From Salinarimonas rosea DSM 21201 (GTDB lineage Bacteria; Pseudomonadota; Alphaproteobacteria; Rhizobiales; Beijerinckiaceae), in assembly GCF_000429045.1 (NCBI RefSeq), contig NZ_AUBC01000016.1, forward strand, positions 102,613-166,612: a stretch of 64,000 nt of DNA, given 5' to 3'. The notes under the pieces were generated by a model that saw only the letters and a list, made by a program, of their open reading frames with translations, searched no databases and was not told the DNA's origin. Below, one piece after another: positions 1-8,282 of the stretch; positions within the stretch are counted from its first letter, which is position 1, and each line of letters begins with the position of its first letter. The position numbers and the translations under genes were made by a program.

Positions 1-198
1 CGACTTGCCCACGTTCGAGCGCCCGGCGAAGGCGATCTCGAGCCCCTGCATGGGAGGCAGGGACTCGGACTTGTCGGCGGCGGTGCGGAACGCAGCCTCG
101 CGCGCGAAGACCTTGCGGCCGGTCTCGCCGTAATCCGGCTCGGAGGGGGCCTCTGGCGCACCACTCCGGGGCGCTCCGCTGTCGCTCGTGTCGATCAT
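1..198 (-). CDS. engB: Ribosome biogenesis GTP-binding protein EngB/YihA (5' part only)
   Basis: The 66 N-terminal codons of a minus-strand gene that runs off the left edge of the window. The fragment ends in FAGRSNVGKS, the G1/Walker A loop typical of the TrmE-Era-EngA-EngB GTPases, preceded by an acidic, proline-rich extension of about 45 residues as is common in alphaproteobacterial EngB. The family assists large ribosomal subunit assembly in the cytoplasm. The ATG at 198 is preceded by CAGGAG, a good ribosome binding site. The switch regions and the NKxD motif lie outside the window, so completeness cannot be judged. Confidence 0.85.
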   Translation of the reverse strand, partial: MIDTSDSGAPRSGAPEAPSEPDYGETGRKVFAREAAFRTAADKSESLPPMQGLEIAFAGRSNVGKS

Positions 199-278
199 GC
201 GCTCCTGATGCGAGAATTCCGGCTTGCGCGCAAGGTCCCGCGCGAGATCCGGCACGCGCCTTCCGCCCGGGCGGACGG

Positions 279-794
279 TCACCACGCGGCCGGCACCTCG
301 CCGCCCTCGTCCTCCGCCATGGCCGCGAGGTCGGGCCCCGGCTCGTCCTTCACCGTGCGGGTGACGATGTAGGTGAAGTACCGGTCGATACCGATCTGGC
401 GCTCCAGCAGGCCGTCGACGAGGCGCTGGTAGGCGTCGATGTCGCGGGTGACGACCTTGAGCACGTAGTCGACCCCGCCGCCGACGGACCAGCACGCCAC
501 GATCTCCGGCGTCGTCCTCACAGCCCGCTCGAAGCGCTCGAAATCCGCCTGCCGGTGCGCGCCGAGCGTCACCTCCATCATCACGGTGGCCGCGGAGAGC
601 CCGAGGCCCTTCAGGGACACCCGGGCATGGTAGCCGGTGACGATGCCCGCCTTCTCCAGGCGGTCGAGCCTGTTCCAGCACGGCGTCGGCGACAGGCCGA
701 CGGCCTCGGCCAGCGCGAGCTTGGTGATCCGCCCGTTGCGCTGCACCGCGGCGAGGATGCGCAGATCGATGGCGTCGAGCTTCGGAGGCCTCAT
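279..794 (-). CDS. Lrp/AsnC-family transcriptional regulator
   Basis: 171 residues with the standard two-domain layout. An N-terminal winged helix (about residues 5-65, LDAIDLRILAAVQRNGRIT onward) is followed by a RAM/Lrp ligand-binding domain (about 70-155, including ACWSVGGGVDYVL). It is divergent from enuR with a 64-bp shared promoter region. In Ruegeria pomeroyi an asnC gene belongs to the ectoine catabolic cluster and works with EnuR, so a role as second, feast/famine-type regulator of the ehu/eut operon is likely by context. It ends 80 bp from engB, with the palindrome CTTGCGCGCAAG (223-234) between them. The family is certain; the ectoine role is inferred. Confidence 0.88.
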   Translation of the reverse strand: MRPPKLDAIDLRILAAVQRNGRITKLALAEAVGLSPTPCWNRLDRLEKAGIVTGYHARVSLKGLGLSAATVMMEVTLGAHRQADFERFERAVRTTPEIVACWSVGGGVDYVLKVVTRDIDAYQRLVDGLLERQIGIDRYFTYIVTRTVKDEPGPDLAAMAEDEGGEVPAAW

Positions 795-857
795 CGTGTC
801 GCCCGTTCCCGCGTGAAAGTCCTTGCCGATTGCACTGACTTAAACGACAAGTGAACT

Positions 858-866
858 CATGACAAT
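858..866. promoter_or_regulatory. Candidate EnuR operator half-site on the enuR start codon
   Basis: The nine bases CATGACAAT cover the enuR ATG (859-861). They are the exact reverse complement of ATTGTCATG at 2279-2287, in the enuR-ehuA gap. Recurrence of this element at the two places where a self-limiting EnuR would be expected to bind suggests an operator. No footprint or published consensus was available to me, so this is inference from recurrence only. Confidence 0.35.
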
Positions 867-2244
867 CTGGCACCCCGACCCGTCCACGCTGAAGCGTCCC
901 GTCTACGCCTCGCTCGCCGACCAGATCGCCCGCGCGATCGCGGACGGCGCGCTCGCCGAGGGTACCCAGCTGCCCGTGCAGCGCAGGCTCGCCGACGACC
1001 TCGGCATCGCCGTGCAGACCGTGAGCCGCGCCTACGAGGATCTCGCCCGCCGCGGCCTCGTGGCCGGCGAGACCGGGCGCGGCACCTTCGTGCGCAGCCT
1101 GCGTCGGGAGCCGGAGCCACCCTACCTGCCCGAGCGGCTGAACGAGCTCATCGACCTCTCGATCCTGAAGCCGATCTGCGAGCCGATCCACCTCGAGCGC
1201 ATGAAGGCGGCGCTCGCCCGCCTGTCGGAGGACGTGCCGGCGAGCGCGATCCTGTCGTTTCGCCCCAACGTCGTCTTCCCCCGTCACCGTGCGCTCGCCG
1301 CCGACTGGCTGCGCGGCTGCGGGCTCGACGTCTCGCCGCTCAACGTGACCGTGACGAACGGCGCCACCCCGGCGCAGACGATCGCGCTGATGAGCACGGC
1401 CCCGCCCGGCTCCGCCGTCGGCACCGAGGCGATCGGGCACCACACGCTCACCCCGCTCGCCGGCTATCTCGGCATCAGGCTCGTGGGAATCGACGTGGAC
1501 GGCGAGGGCATGGTCCCCGAGGCGCTCGACCGGGCCTGCGCCGAGCACGACCTGCGCGCGGTCTTCGTGCAGCCGACGGTGATCAATCCCTGCGCGACCC
1601 TGATGAGCGAGGCCCGGCGCGCCGCCCTCGTCGAGGTCGCGCGCCGCCGCGACCTCGCGCTCATCGAGAACGACCCGCTCGGGCCGATCGTCGAGGGCCG
1701 CCCGCCGCCGCTCGCCCGCCTCGCGCCCGAGCGCACACTCTACGTCACGAGCTTCAGCAAGATCGTGATGCCCGGCCTGCGCATCGGCTATCTCGCCGTC
1801 CCCGACCGCTTCGTGGCCGCCGCCGCCAACCGGCACCTCGTCACCATGTGGATGGCGACGCCGCTGATGGCGGAGATCGCCTCGACCTGGGTCGCGGACG
1901 GCACCGCGATGGAGCTGGTGCGCTGGCAGCGCCGGGCGATCCACGCCCGCCACAGGATCGTCGCCGAGGCGCTCGCCGGCATCGCCTACCGCGCCCATCC
2001 CGAGAGCCTGCACGTCTGGGTGCCCCTGCCGGAGGCGCACGGCGAGAGCGCCTTCGTCAGCCAGGCGCGGGCGCAGGGCGTCGCCATCGCGCCCGGCCAG
2101 AGCTTCCGCATCGGCGACGCACCGCTGCCGCCCTCCGTCCGGATCTCGCTGGGCTCGACGGACGCGACGCAGCTGCGCACGGGCCTCGCCCAGGTGGCCC
2201 ACCTGATCCACGCCGCGCCGGAGCCGGCGCTGCTCGCGATCTGA
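859..2244 (+). CDS. enuR: MocR/GntR-type PLP-dependent regulator EnuR of ectoine catabolism
   Basis: 461 residues. An N-terminal GntR winged helix (about 10-80, with LADQIARAIADGAL and GIAVQTVSRAYEDL) is fused to a fold-type I aminotransferase-like domain (about 110-450). The PLP-binding lysine is K301 in SFSKIVMPGLRIGY, almost the same position as the lysine I recall for characterised Ruegeria EnuR (K302). EnuR represses ectoine uptake and catabolic genes and is relieved by the intermediates N-alpha-acetyl-DABA and DABA. The adjacent ehuABCD-eutABC-doeAB operon on the same strand makes this assignment strong. The ribosome binding site at the ATG is weak. A 9-bp element on the start codon recurs before ehuA, compatible with autoregulation. 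Confidence 0.93.
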   Translation: MTIWHPDPSTLKRPVYASLADQIARAIADGALAEGTQLPVQRRLADDLGIAVQTVSRAYEDLARRGLVAGETGRGTFVRSLRREPEPPYLPERLNELIDLSILKPICEPIHLERMKAALARLSEDVPASAILSFRPNVVFPRHRALAADWLRGCGLDVSPLNVTVTNGATPAQTIALMSTAPPGSAVGTEAIGHHTLTPLAGYLGIRLVGIDVDGEGMVPEALDRACAEHDLRAVFVQPTVINPCATLMSEARRAALVEVARRRDLALIENDPLGPIVEGRPPPLARLAPERTLYVTSFSKIVMPGLRIGYLAVPDRFVAAAANRHLVTMWMATPLMAEIASTWVADGTAMELVRWQRRAIHARHRIVAEALAGIAYRAHPESLHVWVPLPEAHGESAFVSQARAQGVAIAPGQSFRIGDAPLPPSVRISLGSTDATQLRTGLAQVAHLIHAAPEPALLAI

Positions 2245-2249
2245 GCGGC

Positions 2250-2272
2250 GCGCCTGCAAGGAGCGCAGGCGC
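2250..2272 (+). terminator. Hairpin after enuR
   Basis: GCGCCTGC and GCAGGCGC form a perfect 8-bp stem around a 7-nt loop, beginning 6 nt after the enuR stop. The following bases (ATCTAAATTG) are AT-rich but contain no run of T, so it is at best a weak intrinsic terminator. It could equally protect the 3' end of enuR mRNA while leaving read-through into ehuA. Confidence 0.45.
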
Positions 2273-2278
2273 ATCTAA

Positions 2279-2310
2279 ATTGTCATGGTTTTATTTTGTA
2301 CATTGACATG
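2279..2310 (+). promoter_or_regulatory. ehu/eut operon promoter region with a direct repeat (candidate EnuR operator)
   Basis: This is a rare AT-rich stretch in a very GC-rich region. ATTGTCATG (2279-2287) and ATTGACATG (2302-2310) are 8/9 identical direct repeats spaced 23 bp, about two helical turns. MocR regulators commonly bind repeated sites. The second copy contains TTGACA, a perfect -35 hexamer, but no convincing -10 follows at 17 bp. The first copy also occurs inverted on the enuR start codon. The likely role is a binding site controlling ehuA transcription. Confidence 0.45.
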
Positions 2311-2365
2311 ACTTTGCCCGAGCGTCACCGTCGGGCGTCTCATCGCAGGACAGCGAGGCGCCCCC

Positions 2366-3166
2366 GTGACCCAGCCGACCGCGACAGCCCCGATCATCGA
2401 GGTCGACCGCGTCTCGAAGAGCTTCGGCGAGTTCCAGGTTCTGGACGAGCTCGCCTTCACCGTCGCGCCCGCCGAGAAGCTCGCGCTGATCGGCCCGTCG
2501 GGCTCGGGGAAGACGACGATCCTGCGCATCCTGATGACGCTCGAGACCATCGACGGCGGCCACATCCGCATCGACGGCGAGGAGCTCTTCCACATGCGCA
2601 AGGGGGACCGGCTCGTCCCCGCCGACGAGGCGCATCTGCACGAGATGCGCGCCAAGGTCGGCATGGTCTTCCAGCTGTTCAACCTGTTTCCGCACATGTG
2701 CGTGCTCGACAACGTGACGCTCGCGCCGATCCTGACCAAGGGCGTCGCCAAGGACGCCGCCAAGCGGCGGGCGATGGAGCTGCTCGACATGGTCGGCCTC
2801 GCCGACAAGGCGAAGGCGATGCCCTCGCAGCTCTCCGGCGGGCAGAAGCAGCGCGTCGCCATCGCCCGCGCGCTCGCCCTCGAGCCGAGGATCATGCTGT
2901 TCGACGAGGTCACCTCCGCGCTCGATCCCGAGCTCGTCGAGGAGGTGCTCACGGTGATGCATCGGCTCGCGCGCGAGACCGACATGACCATGCTCCTCGT
3001 CACCCACGAGATGGGCTTCGCCCACGACTTCGCCGACCGCGTGATGTTCTTCGACCGCGGGCGGATCGTCGAGCAGGGCCCGCCGGACGAGATCTTCACG
3101 AACCCGCGCGAGGAGCGCACGCAGGGCTTCCTGCGCAAGATCATCGCGGCCGGACACCGCGTGTGA
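2366..3166 (+). CDS. ehuA: Ectoine/hydroxyectoine ABC transporter ATP-binding protein EhuA
   Basis: 266 residues of a polar amino acid-type (PAAT) ABC ATPase. Walker A is GPSGSGKT (K49), the signature is [15 protein letters not shown], Walker B is IMLFDEVTSALDPE, and the switch histidine lies in LLVTHEMGF. It energises import of the osmolyte ectoine with EhuBCD at the inner membrane. The start is GTG at 2366; no upstream in-frame ATG fits. Gene order ATPase, binding protein, two permeases, then eutABC matches the Sinorhizobium meliloti ehu/eut locus, which fixes the substrate. First gene of an operon of nine genes. Confidence 0.93.
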   Translation: MTQPTATAPIIEVDRVSKSFGEFQVLDELAFTVAPAEKLALIGPSGSGKTTILRILMTLETIDGGHIRIDGEELFHMRKGDRLVPADEAHLHEMRAKVGMVFQLFNLFPHMCVLDNVTLAPILTKGVAKDAAKRRAMELLDMVGLADKAKAMPSQLSGGQKQRVAIARALALEPRIMLFDEVTSALDPELVEEVLTVMHRLARETDMTMLLVTHEMGFAHDFADRVMFFDRGRIVEQGPPDEIFTNPREERTQGFLRKIIAAGHRV

Positions 3167-3239
3167 CCCCCGGCCCCCTCCGGCGGGCCGGGTGCGACGA
3201 CGACCAGAGAGACGCCGACCAAGAAGGGGAACCAGAACC

Positions 3240-4097
3240 ATGACCATCGCCACGCTCACCCGCCGGATCGCGGCCGTCGCGCTCGTCGGCGCCGCAGCCG
3301 CGCTCGCCGGGCCGGCCGCCGCGCAGGACGACCCGCGCATCCAGGAGCTGCGCGACCAGGGCTTCGCCCGCATCGCCATCGCCAACGAGCCGCCCTTCAC
3401 CCAGGTGAACCCGGACGGCACCGTCACCGGCGCCGCGCCCGACGTGGCCCGCGAGGTCTTCAAGCGCATGGGCATCGACGACGTGGTCGCCTCGATCTCC
3501 GAGTACGGCGCCATGATCCCCGGCCTCCAGGCGGGGCGCTTCGACGCGGTGACGGCGGGCCTGTTCATGCGGCCCGAGCGCTGCGCGGCGGTGGCCTATT
3601 CCGAGCCGGTCCTGTGCGACGCCGAGGCCTTCGCGGTGAAGGCGGGCAACCCGCTCGGCCTCGAGACCTTCGCCGACATCGCCGCGCACCCGACGGCGAC
3701 GATCGGCGCGCCGGGCGGCGGCACCGAGGAGCGCCTGGCGCTCGAGGCCGGCGTGCCGCGCGATCGCGTCATCGTCGTGCCGGACGGCCAGAGCGGCATC
3801 AACATGCTCCAGGACGGGCGCATCGACGTCTACTCGCTGCCGGTGCTCTCGATCTCCGACCTGCTCAAGCGCGCCGAGGACGCGAACCTCGCGATGGTCG
3901 CGCCGGTCGCCGACGCGCCGGTCTATTGCGACGGCGCCGCCTTCCGCCGGCAGGACACGGCGCTGCGCGACGAGTACGACCGCATCCTCGCCGAGATGAA
4001 GGAATCGGGCGAGTTCGCCGCGATCATCGAGCCCTACGGCTTCTCCGCCGCGGCCGCGATGAGCACGAGCCGCGAGAAGCTCTGCGCCGGCGGCTGA
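3240..4097 (+). CDS. ehuB: Ectoine/hydroxyectoine periplasmic binding protein EhuB
   Basis: 285 residues: a Sec signal peptide of about 28 residues (Arg pair, Ala/Val/Leu core, cleavage near PAAA-QDD) and a family 3 solute-binding domain starting GFARIAIANEPPFTQ. It captures ectoine in the periplasm and delivers it to EhuCD. A reading frame extends 16 codons upstream, but the ATG at 3240 is preferred because it directly begins the signal peptide and follows a purine-rich AAGAAGGGGAAC stretch. It lies 73 bp after ehuA. Binding-site residues were not aligned, so a preference for ectoine over hydroxyectoine cannot be stated. Confidence 0.9.
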   Translation: MTIATLTRRIAAVALVGAAAALAGPAAAQDDPRIQELRDQGFARIAIANEPPFTQVNPDGTVTGAAPDVAREVFKRMGIDDVVASISEYGAMIPGLQAGRFDAVTAGLFMRPERCAAVAYSEPVLCDAEAFAVKAGNPLGLETFADIAAHPTATIGAPGGGTEERLALEAGVPRDRVIVVPDGQSGINMLQDGRIDVYSLPVLSISDLLKRAEDANLAMVAPVADAPVYCDGAAFRRQDTALRDEYDRILAEMKESGEFAAIIEPYGFSAAAAMSTSREKLCAGG

Positions 4098-4174
4098 TCC
4101 GCCTCCCGCGGCGCGCCGCCCGTCGGCGCGCCGCGCTCCCGCCTCGCTCGAGCAACCCGTCGAGACGCCGCGCC

Positions 4175-4831
4175 ATGGACTATTCCGGCTACATCGCGCT
4201 GATCCTGCAGGGCGCCCTCGTCACGGCGAAGCTGACCGTGATGGGCTGCGCGCTGGCGCTCGTCATGGCCTTCGTCGCGGGGCTCGGGCGGCTGTCGCGC
4301 TTCGGCGCGGTGCGGGCGCTCGCGACCGCCTACATCGAGTTCTTCCGCGGCACGTCGGTCTTCGTGCAGCTGTTCTGGGCGTATTTCGTGCTGCCGCTGC
4401 TGGGGGTCGAGCTCACGCCCCTCCAGGCGGGGGTGCTGGCGCTGGGCCTCAACGTCGGCGCCTACGGGGCGGAGGTCGTGCGCGGCGCGGTTCAGTCCAT
4501 CGGGAGGGAGCAGCGCGAGGCGTGCGTGGCGCTCAACCTCACCCGCTTCCAGGCGATGCGCTGGGTCGTGCTGCCGCAGGCGATCGTCCCGATGCTACCG
4601 ACCTTCGGCAACAACGCCATCGAGCTGCTCAAGGCGACCGCAATCGTCTCGCTGATCTCGATCTCGGACATGACCTTCCAGGCGCAGGTGATGCGTGCCC
4701 AGACGGGCAGCACGCTCGTGCCCTTCGCCACGATCATGGTGATCTACTTCCTGTTCGCGCTCGCGATATCCGGCGCGATCAGGGCCCTCGAGCGCCGCCT
4801 CACGCGCGGCCTCGACGGCGTGCGGGCCTGA
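4175..4831 (+). CDS. ehuC: Ectoine ABC transporter permease EhuC
   Basis: 218 residues of the HisM/GlnP-type permease family with about five membrane segments; the first covers roughly residues 6-32. The EAA loop that docks to the ATPase is visible as EACVALNLTRFQAMRWVVLPQ. The N-terminal ATG at 4175 starts MDYSGYIALI; an open frame continues far upstream but is only a shadow of ehuB in another frame. It pairs with EhuD to form the heterodimeric channel. The 77-bp gap after ehuB shows no clear terminator. Confidence 0.9.
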   Translation: MDYSGYIALILQGALVTAKLTVMGCALALVMAFVAGLGRLSRFGAVRALATAYIEFFRGTSVFVQLFWAYFVLPLLGVELTPLQAGVLALGLNVGAYGAEVVRGAVQSIGREQREACVALNLTRFQAMRWVVLPQAIVPMLPTFGNNAIELLKATAIVSLISISDMTFQAQVMRAQTGSTLVPFATIMVIYFLFALAISGAIRALERRLTRGLDGVRA

Positions 4832-4844
4832 GGGAGGGACGCGG

Positions 4845-5504
4845 ATGCTCTGGGACTGGTCCTTCGCGATCTCGATCATCCCCACCCTCTGGGAGGGCGT
4901 GAAGATCACGATCCTCGCCACCCTGCTCGGCTCGGTCGTCGCGGCGGTGGTGGGGCTCGCCATCGCGCTCCTGCGGCGCTCGCGGAATCCCCTCGTCTGC
5001 AAGCCGGTCGCGTTCCTGGCGGAGTTCGTCCGCGGCACGCCGCTCCTCGTCCAGCTCTACGTGCTGTTCTACGTCCTGCCGGACATCGGCATCACGCTCT
5101 CGCCGCTGGTCGCGGGCGTGATCGGGCTCGGGCTGCACTACGGCACCTACACCGCCGAGGTCTACCGGGCGGGCATCGACAACGTGCCGCGCGGGCAGTG
5201 GGAGGCGGCGAAGGCGGTCAACCTCACGCCGTCGCAGACCTGGACGCGCATCATCATGCCCCAGGCGGTGCCGCCGATGATCCCGGCTTTGGCGAACTAC
5301 TTCATCGCCATGTTCAAGGAGACGCCGCTCCTCTCCGCCATCACCATCCTCGAGCTGATGAACCAGGCCCGCTCCATCGCCAACTTCAACTACCGCTACA
5401 TCGAGCCGATGACGATGGTGGGCGTGTTCTTCCTCGTGATCAGCCTGATCTCCGTCTTCGGCCTGCGCTGGCTCGAGCGGCGCTACGGGAGGGTCGGGTC
5501 GTGA
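4845..5504 (+). CDS. ehuD: Ectoine ABC transporter permease EhuD
   Basis: 219 residues, second permease of the Ehu system and a paralogue of EhuC. The EAA loop is EAAKAVNLTPSQTWTRIIMPQ. Several hydrophobic segments are visible, including IIPTLWEGVKITILATLLG at the N terminus. It begins 13 bp after ehuC behind GAGGGACGCG. Its TGA overlaps the GTG of eutA in the sequence GTGA, implying translational coupling between uptake and catabolism. Confidence 0.9.
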   Translation: MLWDWSFAISIIPTLWEGVKITILATLLGSVVAAVVGLAIALLRRSRNPLVCKPVAFLAEFVRGTPLLVQLYVLFYVLPDIGITLSPLVAGVIGLGLHYGTYTAEVYRAGIDNVPRGQWEAAKAVNLTPSQTWTRIIMPQAVPPMIPALANYFIAMFKETPLLSAITILELMNQARSIANFNYRYIEPMTMVGVFFLVISLISVFGLRWLERRYGRVGS

Positions 5505-6286
5505 GCGACGCCCGCCCGCCGCACCGCCTCGACCTGCCGCTCGGCTTCGACGCCGACCCCGTGGCGCGCCGCATCGGCCTCGTCGTGCTCGCGACGGACC
5601 ACACGACCGAGCCGGATTTCGCGCGCATGGTCGCCGGGCCGCGGCTCGGCGTGTATGTGGCGCGGATCGCCTACGCCAACCCGACGACGCCGGAGAACCT
5701 CGCCGCGATGCAGCCGGACCTCGCCCGCGGGGCGGCGCTGCTGCTGCCGGACGAGCGGCTCGACGCGATCTGCTATTCCTGCACCTCGGCGTCCGTCGTC
5801 ATCGGCGACGACGCGGTCGCGGCGGCGATCGGCGACGGCAAGCCCGGCGTGCCGGTCGTGACGCCGACCCGCGCGGCGGTCGAGGCGCTGCGCGGGCTCG
5901 GGGCGCGGCGGATCTCCATCCTCACCCCCTACACGGTCGAGACCTCCGCCTCCGTCGGCCCCCATTTCGAGGCGCAGGGGTTCTCGGTCGATGCGCTCTC
6001 GTGCCTCGGGCTCGACGACGACCGCCGCATGGCACGGCTCGACGCGACGACGCTCGTCGAGGCTGCCCGTGCGGCGCTCGCGCCGGGCTCGGAGGCGCTG
6101 TTCGTGTCCTGCACGGCGCTGCGCTCCGCCGCGATCGCGGGCGCGATCGAGACGGAGCTCGGCGTACCCGTCGTCACCTCCAATCTCGCCACCGCCTGGG
6201 CCTGCGCGCGGCTCGTCGGCGAGAGCCCGCGCGTGGACGCGCGCCTCGCCGCCCTCCCCCTCCCCGACCCCGCGGCCTTCGCATGA
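5501..6286 (+). CDS. eutA: EutA, Asp/Glu racemase-superfamily enzyme of hydroxyectoine catabolism
   Basis: 261 residues, similar to arylmalonate decarboxylase, maleate isomerase and Asp/Glu racemase. Cysteines typical of the superfamily are visible at C91/C94 (AICYSCTSAS) and C204 (LFVSCTALRS). Characterised eutA genes are always tied to ectoine degradation; EutABC is proposed to convert the hydroxylated breakdown product to that of ectoine, with EutA inverting a stereocentre. The GTG start at 5501 overlaps the ehuD stop by 4 bp, and the stop overlaps eutB by 4 bp (ATGA). The exact reaction is from family literature, not visible here. Confidence 0.9.
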   Translation: MSDARPPHRLDLPLGFDADPVARRIGLVVLATDHTTEPDFARMVAGPRLGVYVARIAYANPTTPENLAAMQPDLARGAALLLPDERLDAICYSCTSASVVIGDDAVAAAIGDGKPGVPVVTPTRAAVEALRGLGARRISILTPYTVETSASVGPHFEAQGFSVDALSCLGLDDDRRMARLDATTLVEAARAALAPGSEALFVSCTALRSAAIAGAIETELGVPVVTSNLATAWACARLVGESPRVDARLAALPLPDPAAFA

Positions 6287-7272
6287 GCCCGCACCCCGGC
6301 CTCGCCGAGATCGAGCGTGCCCGCACGGCGCTCGCAGGACGCGTCCGGCACACGCCGGCGCGGCACTCGCCGCGTCTCTCGGAGCGTCTCGGCGTTCCCG
6401 TTGTACTCAAGCACGAGCACGAGCAGCACACCGGCGCCTTCAAGCTGCGCGGTGCGACGAACGCCCTCGCCAACCTCTCCGACGCGGAGCGCGCCCGCGG
6501 CGTCGTCACCGTCTCCACCGGCAATCATGGCCGCGCGCTGGCGCATGCGGCGCGCGAGGCCGGCGTACGCTGCGTCGTCGCCATGTCCCGGCTGGTCCCG
6601 AAGAACAAGCTCGAGGCCATCGCCGCGCTGGGCGCCGAGATCGCGATCCGGGGCGCCTCGCAGGACGAGGCGCAAGAGGAGGTCGATCGCCGCGTGGCCG
6701 ACGAAGGCCTCGTCGAGATCCCGCCCTTCGACCATCCCGACGTCATCGCGGGCCAGGGCACGCTGGGGCTCGAGATCCTCGACGACGTCCCCGACCTCGC
6801 GCAGGTGCTGATCCCGCTCTCCGGCGGCGGCCTCGCGGCAGGCGTCGCCGCGGCGGTGAAGGCGAAGCGCCCCCGCGCCCGCGTCGTCGGGATCTCGATG
6901 GAGCGGGGTGCGGCCATGCACGCGAGCCTGAGCGCGGGCCGGCCCGTCCTCGTCGAGGAGGCGGAGAGCCTCGCGGATTCGCTGGGCGGCGGCATCGGCC
7001 TCGCCAACCGCCACACCCTCGCGATGCTGCGCGACCTCATGGACGAGGTCGTGCTCCTCGGCGAGGACGAGATCGCCGCCGGCATGGCCTTCTGCCACGT
7101 CGCGGAGGGCGTCGTGGTGGAGGGCGGCGGCGCGGTGGGGCCGGCGGCGATCCTCGCCGGCCGCATCCGCCCGATCGGCCCGACCGTCGCGCTGCTCACG
7201 GGCGCGAACGTCGACCCCGCGCAGCACGCCCGCATCGTGTCCGATCCCGCCATCCTCGAAAGGCTCGCCTGA
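6283..7272 (+). CDS. eutB: EutB, threonine dehydratase-like PLP enzyme of hydroxyectoine catabolism
   Basis: 329 residues of the fold-type II PLP family (threonine/serine dehydratase, serine racemase). The Schiff-base lysine is K54 in TGAFKLRGATN, and the phosphate-binding glycine loop is SGGGLAAG. No C-terminal ACT domain is present, so it is a catabolic-type enzyme. In the ectoine pathway it is thought to dehydrate the hydroxylated intermediate. It is coupled to eutA (ATGA) and to eutC (TGATG, one shared base). Confidence 0.9.
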   Translation: MSPHPGLAEIERARTALAGRVRHTPARHSPRLSERLGVPVVLKHEHEQHTGAFKLRGATNALANLSDAERARGVVTVSTGNHGRALAHAAREAGVRCVVAMSRLVPKNKLEAIAALGAEIAIRGASQDEAQEEVDRRVADEGLVEIPPFDHPDVIAGQGTLGLEILDDVPDLAQVLIPLSGGGLAAGVAAAVKAKRPRARVVGISMERGAAMHASLSAGRPVLVEEAESLADSLGGGIGLANRHTLAMLRDLMDEVVLLGEDEIAAGMAFCHVAEGVVVEGGGAVGPAAILAGRIRPIGPTVALLTGANVDPAQHARIVSDPAILERLA

Positions 7273-8264
7273 TGGGCAAGGTCACCCTCGTCGGTGAGCG
7301 GGAGCTGCGTGCGCTCGTGCCGCTCGACCGCGCCGCGATCGACGCCGTGCGCGGCGCCTTCCTGGCGCTCGCCTCGGGGCGCGTGATCATGCCGCCGATC
7401 CTCTCGATGGCGATGCCGGAGGTCCACGGCGAGGTCGACGTGAAGACCGCCTTCGTGCCGGGCCTCGACGGCTTCGCGGTGAAGATCTCGCCGGGCTTCT
7501 TCGACAACCCGAAGCGCGGCTTCCCCTCCGTGAACGGGCTGATGGTGCTCCTGTCCACGCAGACGGGGCTCGTCGAGGCGGTGTTCCTCGACAACGGCTG
7601 GCTCACCGACGTGCGCACGGCCGCCGCCGGCGCGGTCGCCGCAGACGCGCTCGCCCGGCCGGACGCGCGGATCGCGACCGTGCTCGGCGCCGGCACGCAG
7701 GCGCGGCTGCAGATGCAGGCGCTCGCACTCGTGCGCGATCTCGCCGAGATCCGCGTCTGGGCGCGCGACGCGGTGAAGGCCGCCGCCTGCGCGGCCGACA
7801 TCGAGGCCGCGACCGGCGTGCCCACCCGGGCCGCGGCCGAGCCGCGCCGCGCCTTGGCAGGTGCCGACGTCGTCGTGACCACCACGCCGGCGACGGCGCC
7901 GATCCTGTTCGCCGGCTGGCTCGCGCCGGGCCAGCACGTCACCGCGATGGGCTCGGACGCGGACACGAAGACCGAGCTCGAGCCCGCCGTCCTGGCGCGG
8001 GCGGATCGCCTCGTCGTCGACAGCCTCGCCCAGAGCCGCCGTCTCGGCGAGCTGCGCGCGGCGATCGCGGCGGGGGTGCTCCCCCACGATTTCGCCTGCC
8101 CCGAGCTCGGCGTCGTCCTCTCCGGCGCGGCCCCCGGCCGTCCGGGATCCGACGCCATCACCGTGTGCGACCTCACCGGCACCGGCGCGCAGGACACCGC
8201 CATCGCCACCCTCGCCCGCGCCCGCGTCGCCGACGCCGGCGCGGGCCTCACCACCGACACCTGA
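7272..8264 (+). CDS. eutC: EutC, ornithine cyclodeaminase/mu-crystallin-like enzyme
   Basis: 330 residues with the NAD(P)-binding loop VLGAGTQARLQM in the middle and the N-terminal substrate domain typical of the ornithine cyclodeaminase/mu-crystallin family (KISPGFFDNPKRGFPSVNG). Within the EutABC set it is expected to reduce the product of EutB. The start ATG shares a base with the eutB stop. doeA follows after 18 bp. Annotation pipelines often miscall this protein ornithine cyclodeaminase; context argues for EutC. Confidence 0.9.
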   Translation: MGKVTLVGERELRALVPLDRAAIDAVRGAFLALASGRVIMPPILSMAMPEVHGEVDVKTAFVPGLDGFAVKISPGFFDNPKRGFPSVNGLMVLLSTQTGLVEAVFLDNGWLTDVRTAAAGAVAADALARPDARIATVLGAGTQARLQMQALALVRDLAEIRVWARDAVKAAACAADIEAATGVPTRAAAEPRRALAGADVVVTTTPATAPILFAGWLAPGQHVTAMGSDADTKTELEPAVLARADRLVVDSLAQSRRLGELRAAIAAGVLPHDFACPELGVVLSGAAPGRPGSDAITVCDLTGTGAQDTAIATLARARVADAGAGLTTDT

Positions 8265-8282
8265 TCCCTCGCGAGACCCGCC

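Noticed and set aside
7272..8264. Ornithine cyclodeaminase of arginine catabolism
   Set aside because: Family resemblance is real, but operon context identifies EutC.
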